Of a stretch of 64,000 nucleotides of DNA, positions 41,014 through 49,934 are shown piece after piece; the first letter of the stretch is position 1; each line of letters opens with the position of its first letter. A program made the translations under genes and the position numbers. The stretch spans positions 62,001 to 126,000 of the forward strand of contig NZ_CP095054.1 of assembly GCF_022921095.1 (NCBI RefSeq), written 5' to 3'. Origin of the DNA: Hymenobacter aerilatus. GTDB lineage: Bacteria > Bacteroidota > Bacteroidia > Cytophagales > Hymenobacteraceae. Below the pieces are notes generated by a model that was not told the DNA's origin, made no database searches, and worked only from the letters and a program-made list of their open reading frames with translations.

Positions 41014-41349
41014 CTATTCTAGCCTCAAGGTGGGTAAAGGGATATCCCACTCGCGGTAGGCGGTGGTATAGCGGTCGGCCACGATGGCCAGGCGCTCGGG
41101 CTGGTCGTCGCGCTTTATCCAAACGTGCGAGCTGCCGCAGTGCACGCAATAGCCAGGCCCCAGCAGCTGGCGGGCCGGCTCGGCAAACTCGCGCAGGTCG
41201 GCCGTATCGGGCGCAGCCTCGATAAGCTGCCGCAACTGCTCCAGGCGCTGCGCTTCGGTGGAATCGGTGGGCTGCTGCTCGACGGTCAGATAAGCCAGCT
41301 GCGGGGCAAAAACGGGGCTATTCAGGGGGTGCTGAGTGGTTGGGGGCAT
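41014..41349 (-). CDS. Unknown small protein with CxxC motif (111 aa)
   Basis: 111 residues. The second half contains GYCVHCGSSHVWIKRDD, a single CxxC with a nearby His that may bind zinc as part of a small ribbon. The first half is a Gln/Glu-rich helix. It lies in the minus-strand run and is not recognised. Confidence 0.45.
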   Translation of the reverse strand: MPPTTQHPLNSPVFAPQLAYLTVEQQPTDSTEAQRLEQLRQLIEAAPDTADLREFAEPARQLLGPGYCVHCGSSHVWIKRDDQPERLAIVADRYTTAYREWDIPLPTLRLE

Positions 41350-41381
41350 GGCAAGAAGAACAAATGAGAGAAAATGGCTAC

Positions 41382-41711
41382 CTAACGGGTGCTGCTGCTG
41401 GCCAGCTCCCGCGCCAGCAGCAGCACCCGGGCGTTGTGGAAGGCCTGGCCGAACACGCCGCGCTGGTAGTCGCGGGCCAGCTGGCCCACGTTGGCAAACT
41501 CGTAGCGCAGGCCGGTATCGCCCAAAGGCTGCAGAAACTGGTCGGCCTCTTCGGCGCTGAAGCCGCTTAGGTCGCGCCCGTCGCTGAGCAGCAGCTGCAC
41601 GCCGGGGCGCTCGTGTCGGCCCCGCTCGTAGGTGGTGTATATCAGGCCCACGGCCCGCTCCCGGGCATAATACACGGCTTCGCCAACAACTAAATCCTGG
41701 GATTGGGGCAT
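41382..41711 (-). CDS. Unknown small protein (109 aa)
   Basis: 109 residues from ATG 41711, chosen because the 17 extra upstream codons overlap the preceding gene. Strands such as DLVVGEAVYYARERAVGLIYTTYERG and GVQLLLSDGRDLSGFSAEEADQFLQPL suggest a compact alpha/beta domain ending in a helix. Not recognised; it follows a 96-residue gene by 10 bp. Confidence 0.5.
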   Translation of the reverse strand: MPQSQDLVVGEAVYYARERAVGLIYTTYERGRHERPGVQLLLSDGRDLSGFSAEEADQFLQPLGDTGLRYEFANVGQLARDYQRGVFGQAFHNARVLLLARELASSSTR

Positions 41712-41721
41712 GGCATGGGGG

Positions 41722-42012
41722 TTAAAGCAATAGGAAGGAAAACTGACCGCCCTGGTCCTCACGGGTAGCCCGCAGGGCCTCGCGGCCGATGGGGCGCACG
41801 GCCCGCACCAGGGCGTTGAGCACGTCGAAATCGGCTTGGGTATCGATGCGGAGCCCGAGCCGCTGCGCTACCTCGGCGGTCAGGCCGTCGCTGTCAAGGC
41901 CTTTGCCCAGCTGCAGCATCAGCATTTCCACGTCGGTAATAGTGGCAATGACCCGGCTGCGGTACTGGTTCCAGCCCGGGTGAACGATGGTGGGGGCCTC
42001 ACTGGCTTGCAT
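41722..42012 (-). CDS. Unknown small protein (96 aa)
   Basis: 96 residues, mostly helical (TITDVEMLMLQLGKGLDSDGLTAEVAQRLGL, ADFDVLNALVRAVRPIGREALRA). Linked in an operon-like run: it begins 8 bp after the stop of the gene at 42021 and its stop is 10 bp before the start at 41711. No family recognised. Confidence 0.5.
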   Translation of the reverse strand: MQASEAPTIVHPGWNQYRSRVIATITDVEMLMLQLGKGLDSDGLTAEVAQRLGLRIDTQADFDVLNALVRAVRPIGREALRATREDQGGQFSFLLL

Positions 42013-42020
42013 ATTGGGCG

Positions 42021-42365
42021 CTAGAGATGGGTGTCGTAGCCCGTGACCGAGGTAAAGAGGGCGGGCAAGTCCTCCCCGTACACCATTTCAAACGTCTGCT
42101 GGTTGGTAATGACCGGCTCCCAATCGACCAGTTTCTGGTGGTAGAATTCCACCTTGTAGGTGTCGGTGGGCATGAGGGTAATTTTCAGGCGGTTCACCTG
42201 GGCTTGGTTGCGGCGCAGGTCCATGCGCAGCCAGGGATTGGGGTTGCTGGCCGTCCGTCCGGCAGCCATGAGCTTGTCGGCCCCGGTCATCACCAGGAAG
42301 CGACGGCCGCCTAACTGCGATAAAATGGTGTAAGCTTCTTCGACAATTTCGGGCTTGGCGCTCAT
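42021..42365 (-). CDS. Unknown plasmid/phage-type protein (114 aa)
   Basis: 114 residues from ATG 42365. The pattern ILSQLGGRRFLVMTGADKLMA...NQAQVNRLKITLMPTDTYKVEFYHQ resembles a small protein family seen on Bacteroidota plasmids and phages that has no known role. It is the first gene of the minus-strand run and faces away from the AT-rich origin region. Confidence 0.55.
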   Translation of the reverse strand: MSAKPEIVEEAYTILSQLGGRRFLVMTGADKLMAAGRTASNPNPWLRMDLRRNQAQVNRLKITLMPTDTYKVEFYHQKLVDWEPVITNQQTFEMVYGEDLPALFTSVTGYDTHL

Positions 42366-43230
42366 AAGCAAAAGGCTGTTTTATTGCGTTGCGGACACTA
42401 ATTAAACGCAAAAACCGATAATAATGTTTCAGTTTTATTTAAATTAAAGTTTCTATTATTGACTAAATCGATAGGATTTATCTATGCTCACGTATTATTA
42501 TCCGTCCGTAACCCTTTCCAGCAACTTGGCATGGTCGACTAAGGCATCTGGTTCGGATTCAAAACCCACATTGTGGCTTCTGTGGGCATCTGAATCTGCT
42601 GATTATGCGCAGTATAAAACTGGTGATTTCAGCACAACAGCACAGGGCTAAGTCTTATAGCTAAGTGTCTGTTATTTTGTACTTTGATTGTGTTTAATTG
42701 GTACTTTCACAACTAACTAATAATTCAATTTTATTAATAATAAAGTGTCAAATTATGATGGTTTAGTCTGACCTGTTGGCCCATGCATTGATTTTTCCCT
42801 CTTGTTCATTTTTAAGTCAGCTTCTCAGCGTTTTTCTGGGCCACTATCGCCATAATGATGCCCAGGGCTTAGTTTTTTCGTTTTCAGTGAGCAATCTGTT
42901 AGTCGGATGCTATTGAGGGGCTGCCCGGCTGGGGTGGGCGCTCCAGAAACTGTTGCTGCTGCTTGTTTTCTGAGTTGATGATGCTTATTCCAGTACTTTA
43001 GCAGTACAAGAAGAAGTTATCAACTTGTAATAATAGTATAAAAAAGTAGAAAAGTGCAATCCCGTTTTTTTACTTTTTTAAACTCTGTTTTTTGTTTTCC
43101 TTTCGGCCCATATGCCGGTGGGGTATATCCCTTCGGTCCTAAATGCTTTCTCTTGGTCGACAGACTAAATAGTGGTCTTTTACTGATTAGTTAAAAAGAA
43201 CATACTAGTTTACTATAAGGAGTAAACGGC
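42366..43230. other. AT-rich, gene-free origin flank
   Basis: About 860 bp of strikingly AT-rich DNA with no convincing gene on either strand. It contains long A/T runs, the inverted pair AAAAAGTA (43041) / TACTTTTT (43071), and a 7-bp stem GTTTACT / AGTAAAC at 43208-43227 just before the first iteron. It probably serves as the DNA-unwinding region of the replication origin. Confidence 0.55.
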
Positions 43231-43237
43231 CAAAAGC

Positions 43238-43514
43238 TAAGTTCTGGACAGGTAAAAGCTAAGGTTTGGACAGGTGCTGCAGTTTCAAAAGCTAAGTTCT
43301 GGACAGGTTTTCGCCATAAAATAGTAAGTTCTGGACAGGTAAAAAGTAAGGTTTGGACAGGTGGGTTATCCACATTGTTCGCTGGCTTCGACAGCTGCTG
43401 CAGGCTACTAAACTGAATAAACTAAGGTTTGGACAGGTATGCGGCTCGGTATAATTGCTTCCTGATAGGGGGCGTTTGGCTGCGCTGGGTGAATAAACTA
43501 AGGTTTGGACAGGT
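43238..43514. repeat. Seven plasmid iterons, core TAAGTTCTGGACAGGT or TAAGGTTTGGACAGGT
   Basis: Direct 16-bp repeats start at 43238, 43260, 43293, 43325, 43347, 43423 and 43499, all on the + strand. TGGACAGGT is constant; the first half alternates between GTTC and GGTT. Start-to-start spacings are 22, 33, 32, 22, 76 and 76 bp, close to multiples of one helical turn, so bound Rep molecules would sit on one face of the DNA. Confidence 0.88.
43366..43374 (+). promoter_or_regulatory. DnaA box TTATCCACA
   Basis: A perfect match to the DnaA consensus, placed between iterons five and six. Confidence 0.75.
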
Positions 43515-43571
43515 AGTGTCAGCAGCTTCCCGACCCGGCTTGCCGGCGGGTGATTGGAGCAGAGGCAAAGT

Positions 43572-43607
43572 AAAAGGTAAGATAGGCAAAGTAGTACCTT
43601 ACCTTTT
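43572..43607. promoter_or_regulatory. Inverted repeat before rep, possible autoregulatory operator
   Basis: AAAAGGTAAG (43572-43581) and CTTACCTTTT (43598-43607) are exact complements 16 bp apart, 57 bp before the rep ATG. Initiators of iteron plasmids often repress their own gene through such inverted repeats; these arms share only AGGT with the iterons. Confidence 0.5.
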
Positions 43608-43663
43608 TAGCCGTTTTGGTATATCTTGCGTATGCTTCCCACCGCTACTTGCTGCTTAACTCC

Positions 43664-44806
43664 ATGGCTGATAAACGTATCTCCCGCGTCCCGGCGGCTC
43701 CGATGCTGGAGCTGGACCTCAAGTACGAGCCTGAATACCGGGGGGAAGTCAAGCAGCACTGGAACGTCACGTTTGCCCACCAGAAGAAGATTTCGGTGTA
43801 CGGCAAGCGCATCATGGCCCGGGTGATTGACCAGATTCGGGACAACGACTACCAGCTACGGGATTTCTACCAGCTGCACATCTCCTCCATTCTGGAGGGC
43901 ACTGACATCGAGCCGGAAACGGCGTATTCGAAAATCAAGGGGGCGCTCTATGAGCTGGCCGACGTGAAATGGGAGTTTGAGAGCATCGAGAAGAAGGAAT
44001 GGTACTTCCGGCACCTGCTCGACACCACCCGCGAGCAGCGCGTGGGCTACAAGGACGGCATTATTACCATCCTACTCAACCCGCAGCTAGCTCCTTACCT
44101 GGTGAAAGCGGCCCACTTCAGCAAGTTTCCGCTACACGGCTACATGAACCTGAAAAGCTGGTACAGCATGCGGTTCTTCGAAATCCTGGCCGCCTGGCAG
44201 GACAAGGGCTACTGGGAAGTACCCGTGGAAGAGTACCGGCAGTATATGGATTGCTGGTACGAGTACGACAAGCGCGGGCAGGTGAAGAAGGGCAAGACCG
44301 GCAAGGCGCTGATGAAGTACCCCAACACCATGCTGCTTATTGCCAACACCATGAAGGAGCCGGAAAAGGAGCTGGCCGGCACCGACTTCGAGTTCACCTT
44401 CACCCCCATCTACGAAACCACCCGGCCCACCCGGGGCCGGAAGAAGATTATCCGGTTTCGGTTCGAGTTGAAAAAAGGGCCGACGCTGAAAGACATTCCC
44501 GCATCCTGGCTGGAAAACGCGGCCACCGGCAGCATCATCGCCCGGCTACGGGATTGGAAGGTGACTGATGCTAACATCGTCAAATACGCCCCCATTCTCA
44601 AGCAGGAAGGTGCCCTGGAACTACTCAAAGCCTGGGAGCTGAAGAACCGCTCCAACCGCCACATTGATGACAAGCTGCGCTACTGCAACGCGGCCTTCGT
44701 GCGGGCCGGCAAGCAGGCACTGGAAGATGCCAAACAAGCCAAAATCGACGCGAAGAACGAGGCGGCGGAAGCCAAGCTTATTGTGCAGCAGGCGCTGAAC
44801 CTATAA
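43664..44806 (+). CDS. rep: Rep_3-superfamily replication initiation protein
   Basis: 380 residues from ATG 43664. The usual two winged-helix domains of RepB/RepE-type initiators can be followed: WNVTFAHQKKISVYGKRIMARVIDQI, then FSKFPLHGYMNLKSWYSMRFFEILAAW (the most conserved block) and EEYRQYMDC. The C-terminus is a charged helix rich in Ala, Lys and Glu. It lies immediately downstream of the iterons it should bind, and starts replication by opening the AT-rich flank with DnaA. Confidence 0.9.
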   Translation: MADKRISRVPAAPMLELDLKYEPEYRGEVKQHWNVTFAHQKKISVYGKRIMARVIDQIRDNDYQLRDFYQLHISSILEGTDIEPETAYSKIKGALYELADVKWEFESIEKKEWYFRHLLDTTREQRVGYKDGIITILLNPQLAPYLVKAAHFSKFPLHGYMNLKSWYSMRFFEILAAWQDKGYWEVPVEEYRQYMDCWYEYDKRGQVKKGKTGKALMKYPNTMLLIANTMKEPEKELAGTDFEFTFTPIYETTRPTRGRKKIIRFRFELKKGPTLKDIPASWLENAATGSIIARLRDWKVTDANIVKYAPILKQEGALELLKAWELKNRSNRHIDDKLRYCNAAFVRAGKQALEDAKQAKIDAKNEAAEAKLIVQQALNL

Positions 44807-44871
44807 AGAACCAGCTTGGCTTGGCCCTTCTGCGCCAGCCTGCACCACCAGCCTTTCCCCACTGACCTTTT

Positions 44872-47800
44872 ATGCCTGACCACAGCAGCGTTTCCTCTAC
44901 TGGGGGCCTGGGTACAAATTTTGAGCAGCATATCCAAGCAGCCTTTCTGGTTGGTTTGCTGACAGGCGGTGCTCCACCGTGCATCTCGGATGCGCGAATT
45001 ACGGCCCTGTATTTCCAAACCACTGACCTCGGGTACTGCACCGACGATTTGCTGGTGGTGACCCAGTCGAGGCTGGGCCAGCAGCACCGGTTGCTGCTCC
45101 AAATCAAGCACAACCTGACGCTCAGCGCCGCCGAAGACAATGAGTTTGAGAAGGTAATGCGCCAGTTTTGGCAGGATTACCAGGCGGCAGACCGGTTTGA
45201 CCCCAATCGTGACCGGTTGGTCATTGTGAAGGGCGGCCTCAATGACGGTGAGCGGAACCACATCAAAATTGTTCTGAACTGGGCTCGGTTTAATGCATCC
45301 AGCGCCACCTTCTTTCAGGAAGTCAGAAGGTCGCAGCAGAAGAAGGACAAGGTTGAATTGTTTCGCACGGTGCTTGCCCGGGTCAGCCACCAGAGGATTA
45401 CCGACGATGAATTGTGGCGTTTTCTGCGGTGCGTAGAATTGCTTGACTACGACTTAAAGTCCACCGGCAGCGCGGACGAAGCCTTTTTGCTGCAACTCAT
45501 TAATTTAGCTATTCCCAATCCTGACGTTGTAGCCCCGCTCACGGTTTGGCAGGAAGCGGTGGCTGAGGCGACGGAATTTGACAACAATGGCGGCAGTGTC
45601 GAAATCACGAGCCTTCCGGACCGGCCTTTTTACCACCGATTTACCCAGACCCGGTTGCGGCCGGTTATGCAGGCCGTCCAGCGGCTGATTGATGACAACC
45701 AAATCGTTACCCGGAGGCTCCGAAACAGGGTAGGCAACGTGACCCTCCCGCGCCAGGACGATAAGGCGGCGGTATTGCAGGCGCTGGGGCAACACCAGGT
45801 GGTCATTGTGACGGGCGGTGCCGGCGTGGGAAAGTCGGCGTTGATGCGGGACGTATTAGACCAGTATGTCACGGGCAACGGCTATTGGGCATTCAGGGCT
45901 GAGCAATTCAGCGTGCCCCACTTGGGCCAAGTATTTGCCCTGCAAGGAGTTTCGGAGCCCCTCCCTGCCCTATTGGCCGCTTGGGCCCTGCTTCCGCAGA
46001 AAGTACTTTACATTGACAGCGCCGAAAAGCTGCTTGAGGGTCCACCCGATGATGCATTTCATCAACTGCTGGCTTTGGCGGCAACGTTTGGTAAGCTCAC
46101 GCTTGTTCTAACGGCCCGTCAGTATGCTGTGGAGTTGTTGATACATCGCTACCAACTCGATGACAGCGCTTGCATTACAGTGCCCTCCCTGACGGACGAA
46201 GACCTGGCCAACCTGAGCCCGCAGGTACCCAGACTGGAGCAGCTGCTTCGCAACGAAAAGCTCCGCGAGCTCCTCCGCAGCTTGAAATACCTGGATTTGG
46301 CCATTAAGCTGCTAAGTAAAACGCCGGATGATTTGTCCGCCGCCTCCCGCACTGAATTCAAAAATGAGCTGTGGAAGCACGTGGTCGAAGATGCGCAAAA
46401 CCAGCAGGACGCGCTGCATTGGAAACGCGGCCGGGCCTTTGAAAGCATTGCCCTGCGGCGAGCTCGGCAACTGGCCTTGTTTGTGGGTGCCGATTCCCAG
46501 GACGATAGGGCCCTACTCGCCCTGGTGCACGATGACTTGCTGTTCCAAGACGAGGCAGAAACCGGGTTTGCTCCGACGCACGACGTTTTAGAAGATTTGG
46601 CGCTGGTCCGATTTATCCGCGGCCAGTGGAACCCAGCGCTTGGGGTAGCGGCCTTCTTCACTGCCATTGGCAGTAGCCCGGCCCTGCGCCGCAGTTTCCG
46701 CCTGTGGGTAGAAGAAGTAGCCATGGAGGAGTCGGCGCAAGTAGTAGCGCTTATTGGCCAGGTACTCGACCAGAATACGCTGGAAAAGTATTGGCTGGAT
46801 GAGTCTTTAATTGCCGTGCTGCGCTCAACGAATGCGGAGGTGTTTTTCACCAGCTTTGAGCAGGCGTTGCTCGACGAGGACGCCAAGTTTTTGACCCGCT
46901 GCCTGCGACTGTTGCACACCGCCTGCACCCAGCGTACGTATTCTGCATCAGAAGAAAGCGGGGTGCTTGTTCCCGTGGGCTCGGGGTGGGCCGCGGCCCT
47001 CGACTTTTGTGCCCGGCACTTAGACCGACTCGTACTCCTGCCCATTGAAACCGTACGCCTGCTGAGCGACTGGCAGCCTGGCCTTAGCCGTTCAGCACAA
47101 GCCTTGCCCGCGGGCGCCGAATCGGCGGCGGTTGTGGTGTTCTACATTTTGGAGCAAATCGAGCAGGGCGAAGCGTACTGGCGGGCCGCTGCCCAGGGCC
47201 CGGAGTTAAACCGCCTCGTAATGGTGGCGTACGAAGTAGCCGAGCTTGCCGTGGAACGATTGCGTGGGCTGCTGCAACGCGCGCTGGCATCAACGATGGC
47301 GGAAGGCGACCAGTGGGTGCCAAAACTCTACAAGCAATTAATCAAGCTCTGCGTGTCGGGGGTAGCCACAGCCCAGCTATGCCGTCACCTGCCAGAGCTT
47401 GTCGTCGACATCTTAAACCATGAGTGGCGAGCCCAGCCTCGCCAAGCGCGGCCGGGGCATTACAACCCACTTTGGTCACAGCTCGGCCAAGAAGAGCGAT
47501 TTGGCTTGACTGCGGACCTGCGCACGGAGCCGCCGAGCATATACAGCACACCCGTGTGGGATTTACTTGGCTACCGGGCCGAGATTGGGATTCCTTTCGT
47601 CGTGGACTTGGTGAACTACTGTACCCGCACGTACCAACGCCACCAAGCAGCCCACGACCCGCTGGTCGTAACCGAATTCACAACGCCCGACGGCACTATG
47701 GTCAGGCAGCCTGGAAATAGTGAGCTATGGGCGGCGTATCGGGGAAGCGGGCAACTGCCTGCGGTGCTGGAATCCGTGTTGATGAGCGTGGAGAAGTTTT

Positions 47801-49911
47801 TCCTGGAAATGCCCTCTGCTGCATCCTCTGGTGAGTCAGCACCGCTAAACCAGTGGTTTAATTACCTGCTAACTCATGCTGAGTCGGTAGCCCTGTCGGG
47901 CGTGCTGGCCAGCGTGGCAATGGCCAAGCAAGCGCAGCTGGAGGGGCAATGGGTTCCGCTGGTCTCCGTGCGGGCGTTTCTCGAATGGGATGCCAGCCGG
48001 GTAGTAGCCGAATACATGCCCCATTCGTTGTTGGGCGTGAACAAAAGCTTGGTGGCCCGCCGGGAGCGCACGGCCTCGAAAAAGCTTCCGCACCGCCTGG
48101 GCTTCCAGCGAGGCCTGGGCAGCTTCGTCGCCCACTATCTGCTCCAGCAGGGAGAGTTCACTCCGCAGCTGTTGGCCATCCTCGACTCGCACGACGCGGC
48201 ACTGGCAGAGACGACGAGCCTCTACTGGCGCAAGTTGCTCATTGAAACAGACCCGCGCAAATGGAAAGTAACTGTTGACGAAGAGCAGCAGCTGGCCAGC
48301 ATCCAGCCCGACTACGATGGCCCGGTGCAGGCGATGCTCACCGCAGACGAGCCCGAACGGGCCGCCGAAAGCCTACGGCTGCACATGTCTTCTCAGATTG
48401 GCGATTTTCTAGACGGCAAGGAAGGGGCCTCTTGGGGCGTTGACACCTGGCTGACCATGTATGCTGCATATACTCGCCCGGGTCGGGAAGCCAGTACGGA
48501 TTATCGCATGGCAGGCCTAGCGTTGCTGGGGCTCCGGCACTTCAGTAGCAGCCTCGACGCAGACCATATTCGCTGGTGCCGAGACACTATTTGCTCGTGC
48601 CTGGAATTCAAGCTGGAAACCATTCACCACTACGAAACCGCGCATATGTGGGAAGAGCGGTTCAGCTTGTTTGACGAACCACATTTGCTCAAAAGCTTCG
48701 CGCTTTTATACGGCTCCGCCGCCGATGAGCCGGCCCGTCAGGAGGTAGTGTTGCTCTTGCTTCGCACGGTGAGCGCCCCACTGCCTGAACACAAGCAAGT
48801 TCACCTTTTTGCGCATCTGCGGGATACCTTCTTCCCTCAGTACCCCGACTTACTGCCCGTGGTCTGGTCCGTCTTGCTCGAATATGCCCGGCAGGTCATG
48901 CAGGCCCGTGAAGCGGGAGAGTATCGCCGAACCAACGATACCGAATATGAAGCGGCTAAGACCGCAGCCCTGACGCCGTTGTTGGCGGGACCAGCTCCAA
49001 CGATTGTCCTCAACCACCTCTCCCCCACCACCCATGACCCCAGTCTGCTGGTAATTGCACTGGAGCTGATACCGCCTACTACGCAACTGCCGCTTTTAAG
49101 CGGCTACATCACGCGGCTCACAACCCTAATGGTGCAAGACCTGGGAAGGCCGAAGTCTCCCGGCTACGCTACCCGTAACGAGGAAGAGCGGCAATTCAAC
49201 ATCGGCCAATTATTTGGCATTAGGGGCTCATTGCCCAGGATACTGCTTTTCAGTGACATCGACCAAGCGCGCGGTTTGCTGGACCTGCTGCTGCAGGGCC
49301 TAAACCAACAGCCCGCAACTCACTACGCGGCAGGAGATGACATGCAGGAGTTTGTCGGTGCCATCCTGGCGCAGGTAATCAGGGAGCGGGATACCCTTGT
49401 TGCTGCGCCAGCCGACGCGAGGAGCACCGCCCGAACACTTCATTTCTGGCAACTCTGGGAGCACCTGCTTGCCCAACTACCTACCCCAGCCACCGCACCG
49501 CTTGTGCCGCTGGCACTGCTGGATATTGGCTGGAAGCCCACCGCTACGCACTGGCAGCCGCTTGAAAGGGGGCAAGCCTATTACCGGCGGGCAATGCAGC
49601 AAGTTGGGGCTACTCATCTGCATTCCCTGTTAAAGGTATTATCGACGGTGGGCGACAAAACGCTGTTGCCCGATGCCCTGCTGGTCGTGGTTGCCATTTG
49701 CCAAAATCATCCCGACCAGTTGCTGGCGCTGTTTCAGACCGGTCCGGCGACGGCCTTCATCGAGAGGCTGCTACAGCACCATATGCGCCGCATCAAGACC
49801 AACCCCGAACTGTTCAACGGCTTTATGTGGCTATTGGACAAGATGGTGGATTTTGGCTCCCCAACCGCTTACCTCGTGCGGGAAGATGCCGTGACTTTTA
49901 AGAATCAGTAG
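44872..49911 (+). CDS. Giant STAND NTPase with N-terminal nuclease-like domain (Avs-like)
   Basis: 1679 residues. Residues 10-110 look like a DUF4297/Mrr-type nuclease: GTNFEQHIQAAFLVGLLTGG, Asp58/Asp59 in CTDDLLVV and Gln77-x-Lys79 in LLLQIKHN. The NTPase follows with Walker A GGAGVGKS (315-322) and Walker B VLYIDSAEKLL (Asp382), then a helical arm and winged-helix-like segment (about 430-620). More than 1000 residues of helical repeats follow, presumably the sensor. This three-part order is that of Avs antiviral STAND proteins, which oligomerise on a phage protein and activate the nuclease. It lies 65 bp after rep and 23 bp before an AbiGi-like gene. Confidence 0.78.
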   Translation: MPDHSSVSSTGGLGTNFEQHIQAAFLVGLLTGGAPPCISDARITALYFQTTDLGYCTDDLLVVTQSRLGQQHRLLLQIKHNLTLSAAEDNEFEKVMRQFWQDYQAADRFDPNRDRLVIVKGGLNDGERNHIKIVLNWARFNASSATFFQEVRRSQQKKDKVELFRTVLARVSHQRITDDELWRFLRCVELLDYDLKSTGSADEAFLLQLINLAIPNPDVVAPLTVWQEAVAEATEFDNNGGSVEITSLPDRPFYHRFTQTRLRPVMQAVQRLIDDNQIVTRRLRNRVGNVTLPRQDDKAAVLQALGQHQVVIVTGGAGVGKSALMRDVLDQYVTGNGYWAFRAEQFSVPHLGQVFALQGVSEPLPALLAAWALLPQKVLYIDSAEKLLEGPPDDAFHQLLALAATFGKLTLVLTARQYAVELLIHRYQLDDSACITVPSLTDEDLANLSPQVPRLEQLLRNEKLRELLRSLKYLDLAIKLLSKTPDDLSAASRTEFKNELWKHVVEDAQNQQDALHWKRGRAFESIALRRARQLALFVGADSQDDRALLALVHDDLLFQDEAETGFAPTHDVLEDLALVRFIRGQWNPALGVAAFFTAIGSSPALRRSFRLWVEEVAMEESAQVVALIGQVLDQNTLEKYWLDESLIAVLRSTNAEVFFTSFEQALLDEDAKFLTRCLRLLHTACTQRTYSASEESGVLVPVGSGWAAALDFCARHLDRLVLLPIETVRLLSDWQPGLSRSAQALPAGAESAAVVVFYILEQIEQGEAYWRAAAQGPELNRLVMVAYEVAELAVERLRGLLQRALASTMAEGDQWVPKLYKQLIKLCVSGVATAQLCRHLPELVVDILNHEWRAQPRQARPGHYNPLWSQLGQEERFGLTADLRTEPPSIYSTPVWDLLGYRAEIGIPFVVDLVNYCTRTYQRHQAAHDPLVVTEFTTPDGTMVRQPGNSELWAAYRGSGQLPAVLESVLMSVEKFFLEMPSAASSGESAPLNQWFNYLLTHAESVALSGVLASVAMAKQAQLEGQWVPLVSVRAFLEWDASRVVAEYMPHSLLGVNKSLVARRERTASKKLPHRLGFQRGLGSFVAHYLLQQGEFTPQLLAILDSHDAALAETTSLYWRKLLIETDPRKWKVTVDEEQQLASIQPDYDGPVQAMLTADEPERAAESLRLHMSSQIGDFLDGKEGASWGVDTWLTMYAAYTRPGREASTDYRMAGLALLGLRHFSSSLDADHIRWCRDTICSCLEFKLETIHHYETAHMWEERFSLFDEPHLLKSFALLYGSAADEPARQEVVLLLLRTVSAPLPEHKQVHLFAHLRDTFFPQYPDLLPVVWSVLLEYARQVMQAREAGEYRRTNDTEYEAAKTAALTPLLAGPAPTIVLNHLSPTTHDPSLLVIALELIPPTTQLPLLSGYITRLTTLMVQDLGRPKSPGYATRNEEERQFNIGQLFGIRGSLPRILLFSDIDQARGLLDLLLQGLNQQPATHYAAGDDMQEFVGAILAQVIRERDTLVAAPADARSTARTLHFWQLWEHLLAQLPTPATAPLVPLALLDIGWKPTATHWQPLERGQAYYRRAMQQVGATHLHSLLKVLSTVGDKTLLPDALLVVVAICQNHPDQLLALFQTGPATAFIERLLQHHMRRIKTNPELFNGFMWLLDKMVDFGSPTAYLVREDAVTFKNQ

Positions 49912-49934
49912 CACTGGCGCAGTAAGCTTCTAGT

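Larger units (their letters stand above)
43238..43663. other. Iteron-type replication origin
   Basis: Seven iterons, a perfect DnaA box, an AT-rich flank and an adjacent Rep_3-type initiator gene together define a theta-type plasmid origin. The boundaries are approximate. Confidence 0.8.

Noticed and set aside
43238..43514. CRISPR-like array
   Set aside because: Repeats are 16 bp, spacings vary from 22 to 76 bp and a Rep gene follows; this is an iteron origin.
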